This document shows, piece by piece, positions 1 to 8,176 of a stretch of 64,000 nucleotides of DNA. The first letter of the stretch is position 1. Every line of letters starts with the position of its first letter. The stretch is from Pseudomonas sp. TH41 (GTDB lineage: Bacteria; Pseudomonadota; Gammaproteobacteria; Pseudomonadales; Pseudomonadaceae), in contig NZ_JAEKFH010000005.1 in assembly GCF_016650695.1 (NCBI RefSeq), forward strand, positions 1,054,001 through 1,118,000. Direction: 5' to 3'. The translations under genes and the position numbers were made by a program. A model generated the notes under the pieces. It was not told the DNA's origin. It was given only the letters and a program-made list of their open reading frames with translations, and did no database searches.

Positions 1-1
1 G

Positions 2-898
2 ATAACCTTCAAGTCGGTGACGCTCGATTACATCGCAGCTCACCGTGCAGGCTGGAAAAATGCGAAGCATGCTCAGCAGTGGGAAAACACCTTAACCACC
101 TACGCCTTCCCCATACTCGAAAATTTGAACACCGAGGACGTGACAACCGAGCATGTGCTACAGGTTCTCACCCCTATATGGCAGTCGAAATCAGAAACAG
201 CTTCTCGTGTGCGTAACCGCATCGAAATGGTACTCGACGCGGCGAAAGCAAGAGGTCTGCGTGAAGGAGAAAATCCAGCCAGATGGCGCGGACATCTCGA
301 TAAGCTGCTTCCACCGCGCTCTAAGGTCAAGGTTGTCGTTCACCATCCGGCGCTGCCATGGGCCGAGATGCCAGCCTTTATGAAAGAAATCGTGAAGCAT
401 GATGACCTCAGCTACAAAGCCATGCAGCTGACCATCCTGACAGCCTGCCGGACCAACGAGATTCTAGGGGCAACGTGGGCTGAGTTCGATTTGGATAAAA
501 AGGTGTGGAAAATACCGCCTCACAGAATGAAAGCCGCCAAGGAACACCGAGTACCACTGAACGATGCAGCTTTGAGTCTACTCAAGAGCTTGGCTCAGGT
601 AAGGAGTGATTCCTACGTATTTCCTGGAGCAAGAGAGGGGAAGCCTTTATCCAACATGTCGATGCTGATGGCACTTCGCCGAATGAAACGAGAGGACCTG
701 ACCATGCACGGATTCCGCTCAACGTTTCGCGATTGGGCCGCTGAGTCGACGAATTATCCTAGGGAGGTGTGCGAACAAGCGTTAGCGCATGTGCGTCAGG
801 ACAAAGCCGAAGCTGCATATTTTCGGGGTGATTTGTTCGATAAACGACGCGCACTTATGACCGATTGGGCAGAATATGCCTACGGTTCTGTTCCTTGA
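2..898 (+). CDS. P4-type tyrosine integrase, C-terminal part (5' cut by window)
   Basis: Site-specific recombinase that inserts and excises a genomic island, usually at a tRNA 3' end. The frame is open back to base 2, so the N-terminal DUF4102-type arm-binding domain lies outside the window; the GTG at 17 is internal. The middle matches the P4-integrase SAM-like domain (AGWKNAKHAQQW). The catalytic domain shows all expected residues, numbered from the GTG: Arg145 (TACRTNE), Lys about 175, His231/Arg234 (HGFRSTF), His258 (LAHV) and Tyr268 (AAYFRGD). It reads away from the left edge, so its own attachment site should lie left of base 1. No frameshift is seen in the visible part, so it is probably functional. 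The family is certain; the target tRNA is not visible. Confidence 0.93.
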   Translation: MTFKSVTLDYIAAHRAGWKNAKHAQQWENTLTTYAFPILENLNTEDVTTEHVLQVLTPIWQSKSETASRVRNRIEMVLDAAKARGLREGENPARWRGHLDKLLPPRSKVKVVVHHPALPWAEMPAFMKEIVKHDDLSYKAMQLTILTACRTNEILGATWAEFDLDKKVWKIPPHRMKAAKEHRVPLNDAALSLLKSLAQVRSDSYVFPGAREGKPLSNMSMLMALRRMKREDLTMHGFRSTFRDWAAESTNYPREVCEQALAHVRQDKAEAAYFRGDLFDKRRALMTDWAEYAYGSVP

Positions 899-1124
899 GC
901 CAGCTTTGATTATGCTCTGCCATTCTGACGCAAAGGCAGCCCAGAGACATCGCAGAATGAGTTGAAATGAGGCACCCAGCGTGATCGGTGGCAATACCCG
1001 CCAGGAACGGCTCTTAATTGGATGGCGTCGCCATATCGTTCCCCCAGAATAGTTCCACCTCTGAAAATTTACACACAGATTCACGCAACTATAGTGGTCA
1101 ACTAATCCCGGACAGAGGTTTCGC

Positions 1125-1811
1125 ATGACGGAAGAAAACAACGGCTCCGCACTGATGAAACTTGTTGAGGCGATTGCCATTACGCCCAAGGATGCCCGAG
1201 AACTAGTCGCTCAGTATGAAAGCCAGGTCAGCAAGGCACAGCCGGATGCCAGCGACGAGCGCATCCAGACCCTGGTTATTGACAAGATCATCGAACGCTA
1301 CTCCAAAATGGCAGCGGTATCCGGCGGCGCAACGTCCTTGGCCGGCGTCATTCCAGGAATCGGTACGGCAGTGGCCATGGTCGGAGGCGGCGCAGCGGAC
1401 GTTTCGTTATGCATGAAACTGCAAATCGATATGACGATGTGCCTTGGTATTGCGATCAACAACAAAATGTCCAATGAAGACGCCAAACACATGTCCTTCG
1501 TCATCGCGCTCTGCGGATCGCTAGAGCAAATGGCTTCAAACGGCGCCACCAAGGTCGCTTCGAAGGCAGCTGTTAGGGTTGTCAGTGAATACCTCAAAGG
1601 CGCCACACTTCAGACCATCAAGCAGCTTTTCAAGCAGGTGGGCATCAACTTCACTAAATCTGCAGTCTCCAAAGCCATTCCATTCGGAGTTGGAGTCGTG
1701 ATCGGCACTGCAGCCAATTACGCGCTGACTCGTTATGTGGGGAGCGTGGCCCGGGATGTATTTTTGCTTCATGTTGAGGGTAGTAAATCCGGTGAGCCCA
1801 TCAGTGCATGA
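1125..1811 (+). CDS. glycine-rich membrane-associated protein, EcsC-like
   Basis: Function unknown. The 228-aa protein has a charged N-terminal third. A Gly/Ala-rich hydrophobic stretch follows at about 65-90 (GVIPGIGTAVAMVGGGAADV), then an amphipathic region and a second hydrophobic stretch near 185-205. The pattern resembles EcsC-family proteins, which are poorly understood and often sit beside mobile or defence genes. A good ribosome site (AGAGG, 6-7 nt spacing) supports the ATG. It is followed after about 60 bp by the HNH gene on the same strand, so the two may be co-transcribed. The EcsC assignment is tentative. Confidence 0.7.
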   Translation: MTEENNGSALMKLVEAIAITPKDARELVAQYESQVSKAQPDASDERIQTLVIDKIIERYSKMAAVSGGATSLAGVIPGIGTAVAMVGGGAADVSLCMKLQIDMTMCLGIAINNKMSNEDAKHMSFVIALCGSLEQMASNGATKVASKAAVRVVSEYLKGATLQTIKQLFKQVGINFTKSAVSKAIPFGVGVVIGTAANYALTRYVGSVARDVFLLHVEGSKSGEPISA

Positions 1812-1871
1812 CCCAAGAGGTTGAGCTGATTCGATTGCAGTACCTGGCAAGCAAGCATGGAGGCCATGAAG

Positions 1872-2603
1872 ATGAATAGTGAGCACATCGATATTTCCAT
1901 AACCGGTGGGAATCTGCGCAGAGGTCATTTCTATATCCCCCGAACGTCAGCTATTACACCTGCCGATACCTGGGGTGGGAGAAACAAATCTGAAGCAGCG
2001 CCGCCGGTGACAGTTCAATTCGAAGGTACGAACGAATGGGTGTCCACCGATATCGACGGCACCAAGAGGATCTTCAGATACGCCCGTGGCGAGACAATGC
2101 GATTCTTCAAACACTACGGCATAGCTGAGGGTGAAACCATCAGACTTGTCCGAGTCGCGGAGCGCTCCTTCCATGTCCGCTATGAAGCCGCCTCTTCATT
2201 ATTGTCGATCAGCAATGAAGAGCCCCTGGGCCCTGTCGAACGGCGGCTGGTCGCGGTTTCAAGACTGGTGCGGGACTCCGCCATCGCGTTGGAAGTCAAA
2301 AACCTGTATGGATGCAAGTGTCAGGTCTGCGGGGAGTCCGTACAGACATTCGCAGGCCCTTACGCTGAAGCGGCACACATCCGCCCGTTGGGTGCGCCCC
2401 ACCATGGCCCGGACATTCAAAGTAACCTGTTGTGCCTGTGCCCAAACCACCATGTTATGTTCGATAACGGCGGTTTTGTGATCAATGACGATCTTTCATT
2501 CGGCGGCATTAAAGGCAGACTTCAAGTCAGTCCGACACATCTGATTGATCCGGCCAACCTTGAATACCACCGGTGGTTTTGGGACGCGATAGCTCTATCC
2601 TGA
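1872..2603 (+). CDS. HNH endonuclease with N-terminal beta-rich domain
   Basis: Predicted metal-dependent DNA nuclease. The C-terminal HNH module is clear: CQVC, then AEAAHIRPLG, then NLLCLCPNHHVMFD, giving paired cysteines and the catalytic His/Asn/His set. The N-terminal 130 residues look beta-rich (VTVQFEGTNEWVSTD) and may recognise DNA, but I cannot name that domain. ATGs occur at 1857, 1866 and 1872; GGAGG at 1859-1863 is ideally spaced only for 1872, giving 243 aa. It is convergent with the ZorB-like gene ending at 2655. Type II Zorya uses an HNH effector (ZorE), so the proximity is noteworthy, but strand and distance argue against a simple operon. A stand-alone restriction-like nuclease is the alternative. 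Confidence 0.85.
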   Translation: MNSEHIDISITGGNLRRGHFYIPRTSAITPADTWGGRNKSEAAPPVTVQFEGTNEWVSTDIDGTKRIFRYARGETMRFFKHYGIAEGETIRLVRVAERSFHVRYEAASSLLSISNEEPLGPVERRLVAVSRLVRDSAIALEVKNLYGCKCQVCGESVQTFAGPYAEAAHIRPLGAPHHGPDIQSNLLCLCPNHHVMFDNGGFVINDDLSFGGIKGRLQVSPTHLIDPANLEYHRWFWDAIALS

Positions 2604-2641
2604 AATAAAGAATAGAGCTGACTCATCCAGTGATTGGAAAA

Positions 2642-2673
2642 GCCGGCCCAGGGATCAGGTCCTGGGCACCGGC
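2642..2673. terminator. GC-rich hairpin between convergent genes
   Basis: An inverted repeat of the form GCCGG-CCCAGG / CCTGGG-CCGGC lies across the shared 3' end of the HNH gene (+) and the ZorB-like gene (-), overlapping the last codons of the latter. It could terminate transcription from one or both sides. There is no convincing T-run, so this is a weak call. Confidence 0.35.
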
Positions 2674-3305
2674 CGATTAAGAAACTGAACCTCTACCCTG
2701 CGGTTTTTCTCATCCCCCGGCTCTACGCCTGGCAACGGCTGCGAGTCACCAAACCCCGCCACAATGACCCGTCTTGCTTGCTGTTCATTCAACACTTCGA
2801 TCAACAACTTGCGCGCCTCTCGGGCCCGCGCGGCGGAGAGGGTGAAGTTGTCATCATAGACCGTGCAGAACTTCGCGAAATCGATCACAGGCCTTGTGAC
2901 TTGCACGTTATCCGTATGCCCTTCCACAAACACCTGAGCTTGAGCCGAGCCATTGACGAACTCCGCCACTTTCGGCCCCAGCCGAGACAGTGCATGTCGG
3001 GCCTCGTCTGTCACACAGGCGCTGCCACGGGCAAAGATTCGGTCACGCAAGGTGATCTTCGAACCGACCAGGTCAAAGGATACCAGGCCGGACTCGCCCT
3101 CCTCGTCCATGGTGCTCTGCATCGACTTCAGCATATCGACCATGCGTTGCTGTTCGGCCTGAGCGCCCTGGTTTTTCTCTTGTTCACGCTTAAGTGCCGC
3201 GAATTTGTTCTGCAACACCGATAGCACCAACAACAGCATGACTACGGCCATGACCCCTGCCATCAAATCGGAGATCGAGATCCATTCATTCGGTTTCTCT
3301 TTCAT
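2655..3305 (-). CDS. ZorB-like MotB/OmpA-type stator protein
   Basis: Predicted peptidoglycan-anchored stator of an ion-driven inner-membrane motor. The 216-aa protein has one N-terminal membrane helix (about 8-29) with Asp13 in the MotB-style context ISDLMAGVMAVVM, the expected ion-binding site. A coiled linker follows, then a full OmpA-like peptidoglycan-binding domain (VEGHTDN, LSAARAREARKLL, NRRVEVQF). Its start overlaps the end of the ZorA-like gene by 4 nt, so translation is probably coupled. It is the last gene of a four-gene operon (7671 to 2655). Size and architecture match ZorB of the Zorya anti-phage systems; a cell-envelope ExbD/MotB protein with another role is the alternative. 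Confidence 0.88.
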   Translation of the reverse strand: MKEKPNEWISISDLMAGVMAVVMLLLVLSVLQNKFAALKREQEKNQGAQAEQQRMVDMLKSMQSTMDEEGESGLVSFDLVGSKITLRDRIFARGSACVTDEARHALSRLGPKVAEFVNGSAQAQVFVEGHTDNVQVTRPVIDFAKFCTVYDDNFTLSAARAREARKLLIEVLNEQQARRVIVAGFGDSQPLPGVEPGDEKNRRVEVQFLNRPVPRT

Positions 3306-5443
3306 GCCTCTTCCAAGTCTTCAACGGGTTTGAAGGCTTGCACACTGTCATTGATGCCGTTGGCGACTTCGACCAGTTGTGTCAGTGATTTTTGAATACT
3401 CGCAAACTCTTCCTGAGGCCGAAGAAGTCGATTGGACAACTCGTCTATAGAGACCGGCATTTTCAGGATGGCATCAGCCGCACTTGAGTAACGTTCATTG
3501 TGTGTCAGGGCCGTCAGTAGTTGATCAATTCCGTTGGACACATTGGCAGAACTATTGCCAACGCCCTCAGCGATCTGTTGCAGAGTCACGGGAAGTGTTT
3601 CCAGAGATTGGGCCACTTTATCGAAGTTCTTCGTCAGACTCCCCATCTGCCGCGTACTGCTGGCTACGGATTGCAATCCTTCAGCGATCCGATCGCCTAT
3701 TGATGCCATGTTTCCCGTCATTTCTGTGACATTGGCGCTAAGCGCATCGCTCATTCCGACGAATTGAATGCTGGTTCTCTTATGTACCGTCGACGCATCA
3801 TCAATGTTTTTGGCAACCACCTCCATCGCCGTATTCACCGTCTCGGACATTCCGCCAATCGATGTGGATATGTTGTCAGTGGCCTGACGCAAGTCGCCAG
3901 CCATACCAACCATGTTCTGTTTAAAACCATTGCTCATGACCTCAATGGTTCCGCGCAGATCCTGCTTCACCGAGACCATAATGTCCGCCAGATTGTTCGT
4001 CGCGGCCTCCATCTGAAGCGCCATGCCTGACAGATTGCGGGTGAAATCTTCATTCATCCCGGTCATCACGCCGTTGAGGTCGGTTTTAACGCCCTCCAGC
4101 ACCTCTGTCATTTCGCGGCTCAGTTTATCCACGACAGCCTTCAAGCTGGTTGCAGCGCTAGCCACTTGCTGGGCTGCTACGCCCATAGTTGCGCCTGCGT
4201 GTTGCAGCGCAATCTGGTTCTCTTGGCTGCTTTGCGTGAAATCGCTCAGCAACTTGTTCGACTTGGCCGCCAAGCTAACGATACTAATCAGCGGCTCCAG
4301 ACCTTTAACAATCAGCACATCGCGGGCAGCCTCTTGCTCAGCTCGCTCACGGTTACTCGCGTTAAGCGCAATCTGGTTTTCAAGACTGCTTTGCGAGAAG
4401 TCGCTCAGCAGCTTGTTCGACTCGGCCGCCAGACTAACGATACTAATCAGAGGCTCCAGACCTTTAGCAATCAGCACATCGCGGGCAGCCGCTTGCTCAG
4501 CCTGCTCACGGTTACTCGCGTTAAGCGCAATCTGGTTTTCAAGACTGCTTTGCGAGAAGTCGCTCAGCAGTTTGTTCGACTGAGACGCCAGGCTAACAAT
4601 ACTAATCAGCGGTTCCAGACCTTTAGCAATCAGCACATCGCGGGCAGCCGCCTGCTCCGCTAGCTCACGGTTACTCGCGTTAAGTCCGGAAAAGCCAGCC
4701 GCGACGATCTCGAATTTTTGCAGCCAAACCGCATTGCGCCTTTCAGCCAACTGCTGAGCCCGAATGTTCTGGCGGGACATTTCTGCCTTCACATCTTCGG
4801 TCTGTGACTCCAGAGCGGTGACAACCAATTGGGAAGACCCTGTCAGCGATGCTTGAAGCTTTTCCTCGCTGGCAAGCTTCTCTTGTATGCGCATGGCGCG
4901 GGCCTTACCGAGTTCGCCTTTCATCTTGTTGATGCACCATGTTAGCCGGCGCTCTTCAAACCCACTCCAGGACTCCCACACTTTGAGCAAGATAAACGCG
5001 ATAATGCCCCAAGTAGACGTTTTGAACTTCGTACCCAGGCCTTGCATCATCGCCATCAGGTTCTGCATGGAGTCATCCATCGCACCTACAGACGAACCAC
5101 TGCTCTGCAGGATCGAGGATGCCTTGTCCAGCGCGAGGCCAAGGCCTAGAAACGTCCCCAACAGACCAATGATTAACAATAGGCCAGGCATCATGCTGGC
5201 GAGTTTTTCCGCTGGTGTAGCAACCGCCTGGCTTAGTTCGCTGATAGAGCCATGCTCGACCTCCAGACCGGTCGCTGAAGAATCGAGCGCCTCACCTTCC
5301 CATTTACGCTGCCAGGATTTGGCATTGGCTTTGAAGCTCACCGACAGGATGGACAGCGCCACCCCTAGTGCGATAACCGAGAAAAAGGTGATCTGGATGG
5401 GCTCCTGACCGGGAGTCAGGAACTCGACGATGTCCTTGATCAC
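3302..5443 (-). CDS. ZorA-like MotA/TolQ/ExbB channel with long repeat-bearing tail
   Basis: Predicted proton-channel subunit partnered with the downstream ZorB-like protein. Three hydrophobic segments (about 17-36, 83-106, 143-160) include the ExbB/TolQ/MotA signature PGLLLIIGLLGTFLGLG. Residues from about 165 to 713 form a long, mostly helical, Ser/Asn/Ala-rich tail, as in ZorA, where the tail projects into the cytoplasm and is essential for defence. Residues about 253-411 hold three near-identical 53-aa repeats (key strings ARDVLIAKGLEPLISIVSLA and SNKLLSDFSQSS). The length (713 aa) is close to type I ZorA. The start overlaps the stop of the 421-aa gene by 4 nt. Family and partnership are well supported; the defence role is inferred from architecture and from the island setting. 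Confidence 0.88.
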   Translation of the reverse strand: MIKDIVEFLTPGQEPIQITFFSVIALGVALSILSVSFKANAKSWQRKWEGEALDSSATGLEVEHGSISELSQAVATPAEKLASMMPGLLLIIGLLGTFLGLGLALDKASSILQSSGSSVGAMDDSMQNLMAMMQGLGTKFKTSTWGIIAFILLKVWESWSGFEERRLTWCINKMKGELGKARAMRIQEKLASEEKLQASLTGSSQLVVTALESQTEDVKAEMSRQNIRAQQLAERRNAVWLQKFEIVAAGFSGLNASNRELAEQAAARDVLIAKGLEPLISIVSLASQSNKLLSDFSQSSLENQIALNASNREQAEQAAARDVLIAKGLEPLISIVSLAAESNKLLSDFSQSSLENQIALNASNRERAEQEAARDVLIVKGLEPLISIVSLAAKSNKLLSDFTQSSQENQIALQHAGATMGVAAQQVASAATSLKAVVDKLSREMTEVLEGVKTDLNGVMTGMNEDFTRNLSGMALQMEAATNNLADIMVSVKQDLRGTIEVMSNGFKQNMVGMAGDLRQATDNISTSIGGMSETVNTAMEVVAKNIDDASTVHKRTSIQFVGMSDALSANVTEMTGNMASIGDRIAEGLQSVASSTRQMGSLTKNFDKVAQSLETLPVTLQQIAEGVGNSSANVSNGIDQLLTALTHNERYSSAADAILKMPVSIDELSNRLLRPQEEFASIQKSLTQLVEVANGINDSVQAFKPVEDLEEA
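4211..4687 (-). repeat. three tandem 159-bp in-frame repeats in the zorA-like tail
   Basis: The string aatctggtt recurs at 4211, 4370 and 4529, giving an exact 159-bp (53-codon) period. The three units differ at scattered positions, more in the first (5'-CTTGG variant) than between the second and third. Similarity ends near 4687. The repeat keeps frame and encodes a helical segment, so it would lengthen the tail by a fixed step per copy and could vary in number by slippage or recombination. Confidence 0.93.
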
Positions 5444-6705
5444 ACCGTCACCTCGACTTCCTTGAACGCTGCACCACGCGCCTTGCAGTCAGCCTTGAAG
5501 ATGTTCGCAAAGTCAGTGATGAGTGCGCGCTCATCCGGCGTCAGGGATGTCCACGAACGTCCGTTCTGAGCGCACTCGATCAGCAGCTTACCGACTTCTC
5601 CGCCTTCCTCTGCCAGGTACTCGCGATCTTCCTCAATCAGTGTGATCTCATCCTTTTCGAGCAACTGCAGGAAGCCCTCAGAAGCGTATACATAGTTGCG
5701 CTTCTCCCGCGCAGCAGTATCAAGAGCCTGCAACGTCTGACTGTCTTTGTCGGTGCTAATCACTAGGTTGGAAAGAAAGACTTGCTCCTCCGCAGTCAGC
5801 GGCTCGATATCCTGGCTCAGCTCCAGGCGCCGGCGCATGACCTTGTCTTTGGCAAGCTCTTTGTTCAGAACGGCCCACTGTTGCTCGATGGCGTCGACAT
5901 CCAAAGCCCAGGCAATGATCATTTCTTCGAACACGAACGGCACCAGCGGCTTGCCGAACAGCTTGATGGTCAGCAGGTCCAGACGCTCGGTTTGTGATTC
6001 GCTCAAATGAGGCTGCTCGGAAATCAAACCAGCAGACACTTCAATGATGAAAAATAGATCGGGATCGACATTCTCAATGGACTGCAGGTTGTCCATGATT
6101 TGCTCATAACCGGCCAACAGCTTTTGCGCTGCGCGGATGCGCAGGTAATGTTCAAAATCAGTCACTGTGCTTTGGCTGACTGCACGGGCGACCCTGGTTT
6201 TTACCAACAGATAGTTGTTAACCAGTTCGCTCGCCCTGAGGGCCTTCTTCTCTTCTTCAGGAACAATCGACATGGCCTCGGCAATGTCTACGGCATTCCG
6301 CTCGGCTGTTTGGATTTCAAGGTCATCAAGTATTTTCGTCTTGATTTCCCGCGCCATGCGGATGATCCAGTCAACGGCTTTCTGCAGGTTTTCGGCAATC
6401 GGATGCTTGTCCAACTGCTCAACGAATGCCAAAGCCCGCTCCAACCCCAGCGCCAGCGCTTTTGCCCAAGGCCAGGGTACCGTCTTAGCTGCGACTAAAA
6501 GCCCTGCGCGAACCTTACTAATGTAGGGCTGCACAGTGCGCCAGACCTTCTGCACATCACCTACGAAGGTTTCGGCTTCGTCGGCCAGCCAACCTATGGC
6601 CTTGGCAGCCATTTCCTTGCCTTTTTTCACCACACTAGACGCGACCGAAACGACGGCTGACACGGCCGAAGAAATCCCACTGACCAGCGAACTGAACCAT
6701 CCCAT
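5440..6705 (-). CDS. 421-aa alpha-helical protein of the ZorAB-like operon, unknown
   Basis: Not recognised. The N-terminal 35 residues form a Ser/Val/Ala amphipathic or membrane-seeking helix (WFSSLVSGISSAVSAVV followed by VVKKGKEMA). A second hydrophobic patch lies at about 88-115 (LLVAAKTVPWPWAKALALGL). The rest is charged, predicted helical and acidic, with no catalytic motif I can see. AAGGAG at 5-nt spacing supports the ATG. It begins 9 bp after the AAA+ gene and overlaps the ZorA-like gene by 4 nt, so it is a stoichiometric member of the operon. It occupies the position of a system-specific effector or adaptor; it does not resemble ZorC (EH-signature), ZorD (SNF2 helicase) or ZorE (HNH). 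Confidence 0.85.
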   Translation of the reverse strand: MGWFSSLVSGISSAVSAVVSVASSVVKKGKEMAAKAIGWLADEAETFVGDVQKVWRTVQPYISKVRAGLLVAAKTVPWPWAKALALGLERALAFVEQLDKHPIAENLQKAVDWIIRMAREIKTKILDDLEIQTAERNAVDIAEAMSIVPEEEKKALRASELVNNYLLVKTRVARAVSQSTVTDFEHYLRIRAAQKLLAGYEQIMDNLQSIENVDPDLFFIIEVSAGLISEQPHLSESQTERLDLLTIKLFGKPLVPFVFEEMIIAWALDVDAIEQQWAVLNKELAKDKVMRRRLELSQDIEPLTAEEQVFLSNLVISTDKDSQTLQALDTAAREKRNYVYASEGFLQLLEKDEITLIEEDREYLAEEGGEVGKLLIECAQNGRSWTSLTPDERALITDFANIFKADCKARGAAFKEVEVTV

Positions 6706-6714
6706 AACTGCTCC

Positions 6715-7671
6715 TTAATTGACGCCCAGCATCTTTCTGGCTGCGTCCAATTTAATATTTCCGTTAGAACGTTGTTCAGCCGTCAACTCCACGATCGTGG
6801 TGCGCATCTGAGCAATCGCTTCTTCCAAATGACGAAGTAAAAGAATGGGCTCACCTTGCTCCAGCAAGGGTTTTGGCAATGCCAAACGCATGCAGCTGCG
6901 AATTTCGCGACCAGAAAAGCCGTCCGACAGTTCGGTAAGAGCCTCAAGCAGTTCGTCGCGCGACGCCTCGATCGGGATACCTGCTACCAGCATCTTTGAC
7001 CAGATAGAGCGACGCTCCTCAGCCCCGGGCAGCTCGAACTTGATATGTTGAGAGATTCTGCTAACGAATGCCGCGTCGTAGTTTTTGCCAAAGTTGGTGG
7101 CAAATACGACAACTCCCTCATGCCGCTCAAGCTCTATTAGCAACGTCGAGCGCATGGCATTGACTTCGTTATCAATGCCCTGGGTAACTGAAGATAGCCG
7201 TTTGCCCAGCAAGGTATCGGCTTCATCGAAAAACAAGACTGCGCCTTCGGCAAGAGCTGTTTTGAATACTTGCACAATGTTTTTCGAGGTATCGCCCATG
7301 AACTTGCTTTCAAGGTCGGAGATGCTGATGAACATCAACGGTTTACCTAGGCTACCCGCCAATGCTTCAGCAGTGAGCGTTTTGCCGGTTCCCGGCGGAC
7401 CATAAAAATTCAGCACCACGCCTTTGCCCGCGGGATCGACGCTTGCGAAGCCCCATTCAACATAAATTTTCTGAAAGTACTTTATCTTCGCAAGCGCCTC
7501 CTCGAGCTGCCGGCGAATCGAGGCACCAAGGACCACGTCATTGAGCGTATAGCGAGCAGCAATAGCTTGATGGGCTGTGGTTTTTTCATCTACAGGCTCG
7601 GGAGATTCAAGCCCTTCCCTGAACTGTTGCCGTATGCGGCTGTACAAATATTCCTTTGAGGACATGAACAT
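6715..7671 (-). CDS. AAA+ ATPase of the ZorAB-like operon
   Basis: Classical AAA ATPase (FtsH/SpoVK/katanin-like core) that would remodel a protein partner using ATP. Walker A GPPGTGKT at 91-98, Walker B VLFFDEAD at 145-152, sensor-1 region FATNF near 190-194 and a likely arginine finger at Arg205 (SRISQH) are all present. A C-terminal lid helix domain follows and there is no fused protease. At 318 aa it is a minimal single-ring protein with a roughly 80-residue N-terminal helical domain. It is the first gene of the four-gene operon. MFM gives two possible ATGs; a GGA precedes both. The partner is probably the 421-aa protein or the ZorA tail, by inference from position only. Confidence 0.92.
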   Translation of the reverse strand: MFMSSKEYLYSRIRQQFREGLESPEPVDEKTTAHQAIAARYTLNDVVLGASIRRQLEEALAKIKYFQKIYVEWGFASVDPAGKGVVLNFYGPPGTGKTLTAEALAGSLGKPLMFISISDLESKFMGDTSKNIVQVFKTALAEGAVLFFDEADTLLGKRLSSVTQGIDNEVNAMRSTLLIELERHEGVVVFATNFGKNYDAAFVSRISQHIKFELPGAEERRSIWSKMLVAGIPIEASRDELLEALTELSDGFSGREIRSCMRLALPKPLLEQGEPILLLRHLEEAIAQMRTTIVELTAEQRSNGNIKLDAARKMLGVN

Positions 7672-7926
7672 TTAATCCGTGTTGTTCACGACAGACCGGA
7701 CTCGAAGCAGATTTGAACCCCTGCGTCCGACGGTCCTGAAAAATGGGGAAACGCCCTTTATGACCGAGGTCAGGACGGATTGAGTTCTTTCAAAAAACTT
7801 ATCTGTAAGGCATCGACCTGGATCCAAATTCCTTGAAGCATTTATTGGTCTAAACCGGCTGCGACACCACCCGTGCCAGGCCAAATAATGTCATTACGCT
7901 ATCAACCCTGTATAGCCTGACTTTGG

Positions 7927-8130
7927 TCAAAGTCGCCTTGCCCGCGATAACAGCTCCGCCAGCGTCCTCTCCAGCCATCCCGCAGGTCGCATCGTTAATG
8001 CCTCACTCCCACATTTCGGACACTGCTTAAACCACTCCCCCGGCCGTAGAGCATCACTCTGAGGCGCCACTGTCTTCTTCCAACCACACTCACAGCACAC
8101 AAACGTAAAAGGCCTAGGTTTTATCGGCAT
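7927..8130 (-). CDS. small zinc-ribbon protein
   Basis: A 67-aa protein with two CxxC pairs (FVCCECGW and KQCPKCGS), which form a treble-clef or rubredoxin-like zinc ribbon, followed by a basic amphipathic C-terminal helix (ERTLAELLSRARRL). GGAG lies 7 nt before the ATG. It stands alone between the ARH gene and the AAA+ operon on the same strand. Likely a nucleic-acid or protein adaptor; no specific function is claimed. Confidence 0.7.
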   Translation of the reverse strand: MPIKPRPFTFVCCECGWKKTVAPQSDALRPGEWFKQCPKCGSEALTMRPAGWLERTLAELLSRARRL

Positions 8131-8176
8131 CGCTGATCTCCGGAATACTTGTTCACACTTATAGCCATCAGCTCGA

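Noticed and set aside
1..898. GTG at 17 as the integrase start
   Set aside because: The frame is open to the window edge and the protein lacks the N-terminal domain expected of the family, so the gene is simply cut.
1020..1110. Insertion-sequence end upstream of the EcsC-like gene
   Set aside because: A tract around AGTGGTCAACTAATCCC looked IS3-like, but no transposase remnant or matching opposite end was found.
4023..4663. Long plus-strand ORFs (165-186 aa) with repeats
   Set aside because: Antisense shadows of the 159-bp repeats in the zorA-like gene; no ribosome site and Leu/Ser-rich low-complexity translation.
4211..4687. CRISPR-like regular repeats
   Set aside because: Units are 159 bp, contiguous and coding; no short repeat/spacer alternation. 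No CRISPR array was found elsewhere.
7672..7884. 70-aa ORF upstream of the AAA+ gene
   Set aside because: Arg/Ser-rich, no ribosome site, lies in the likely promoter of the operon.
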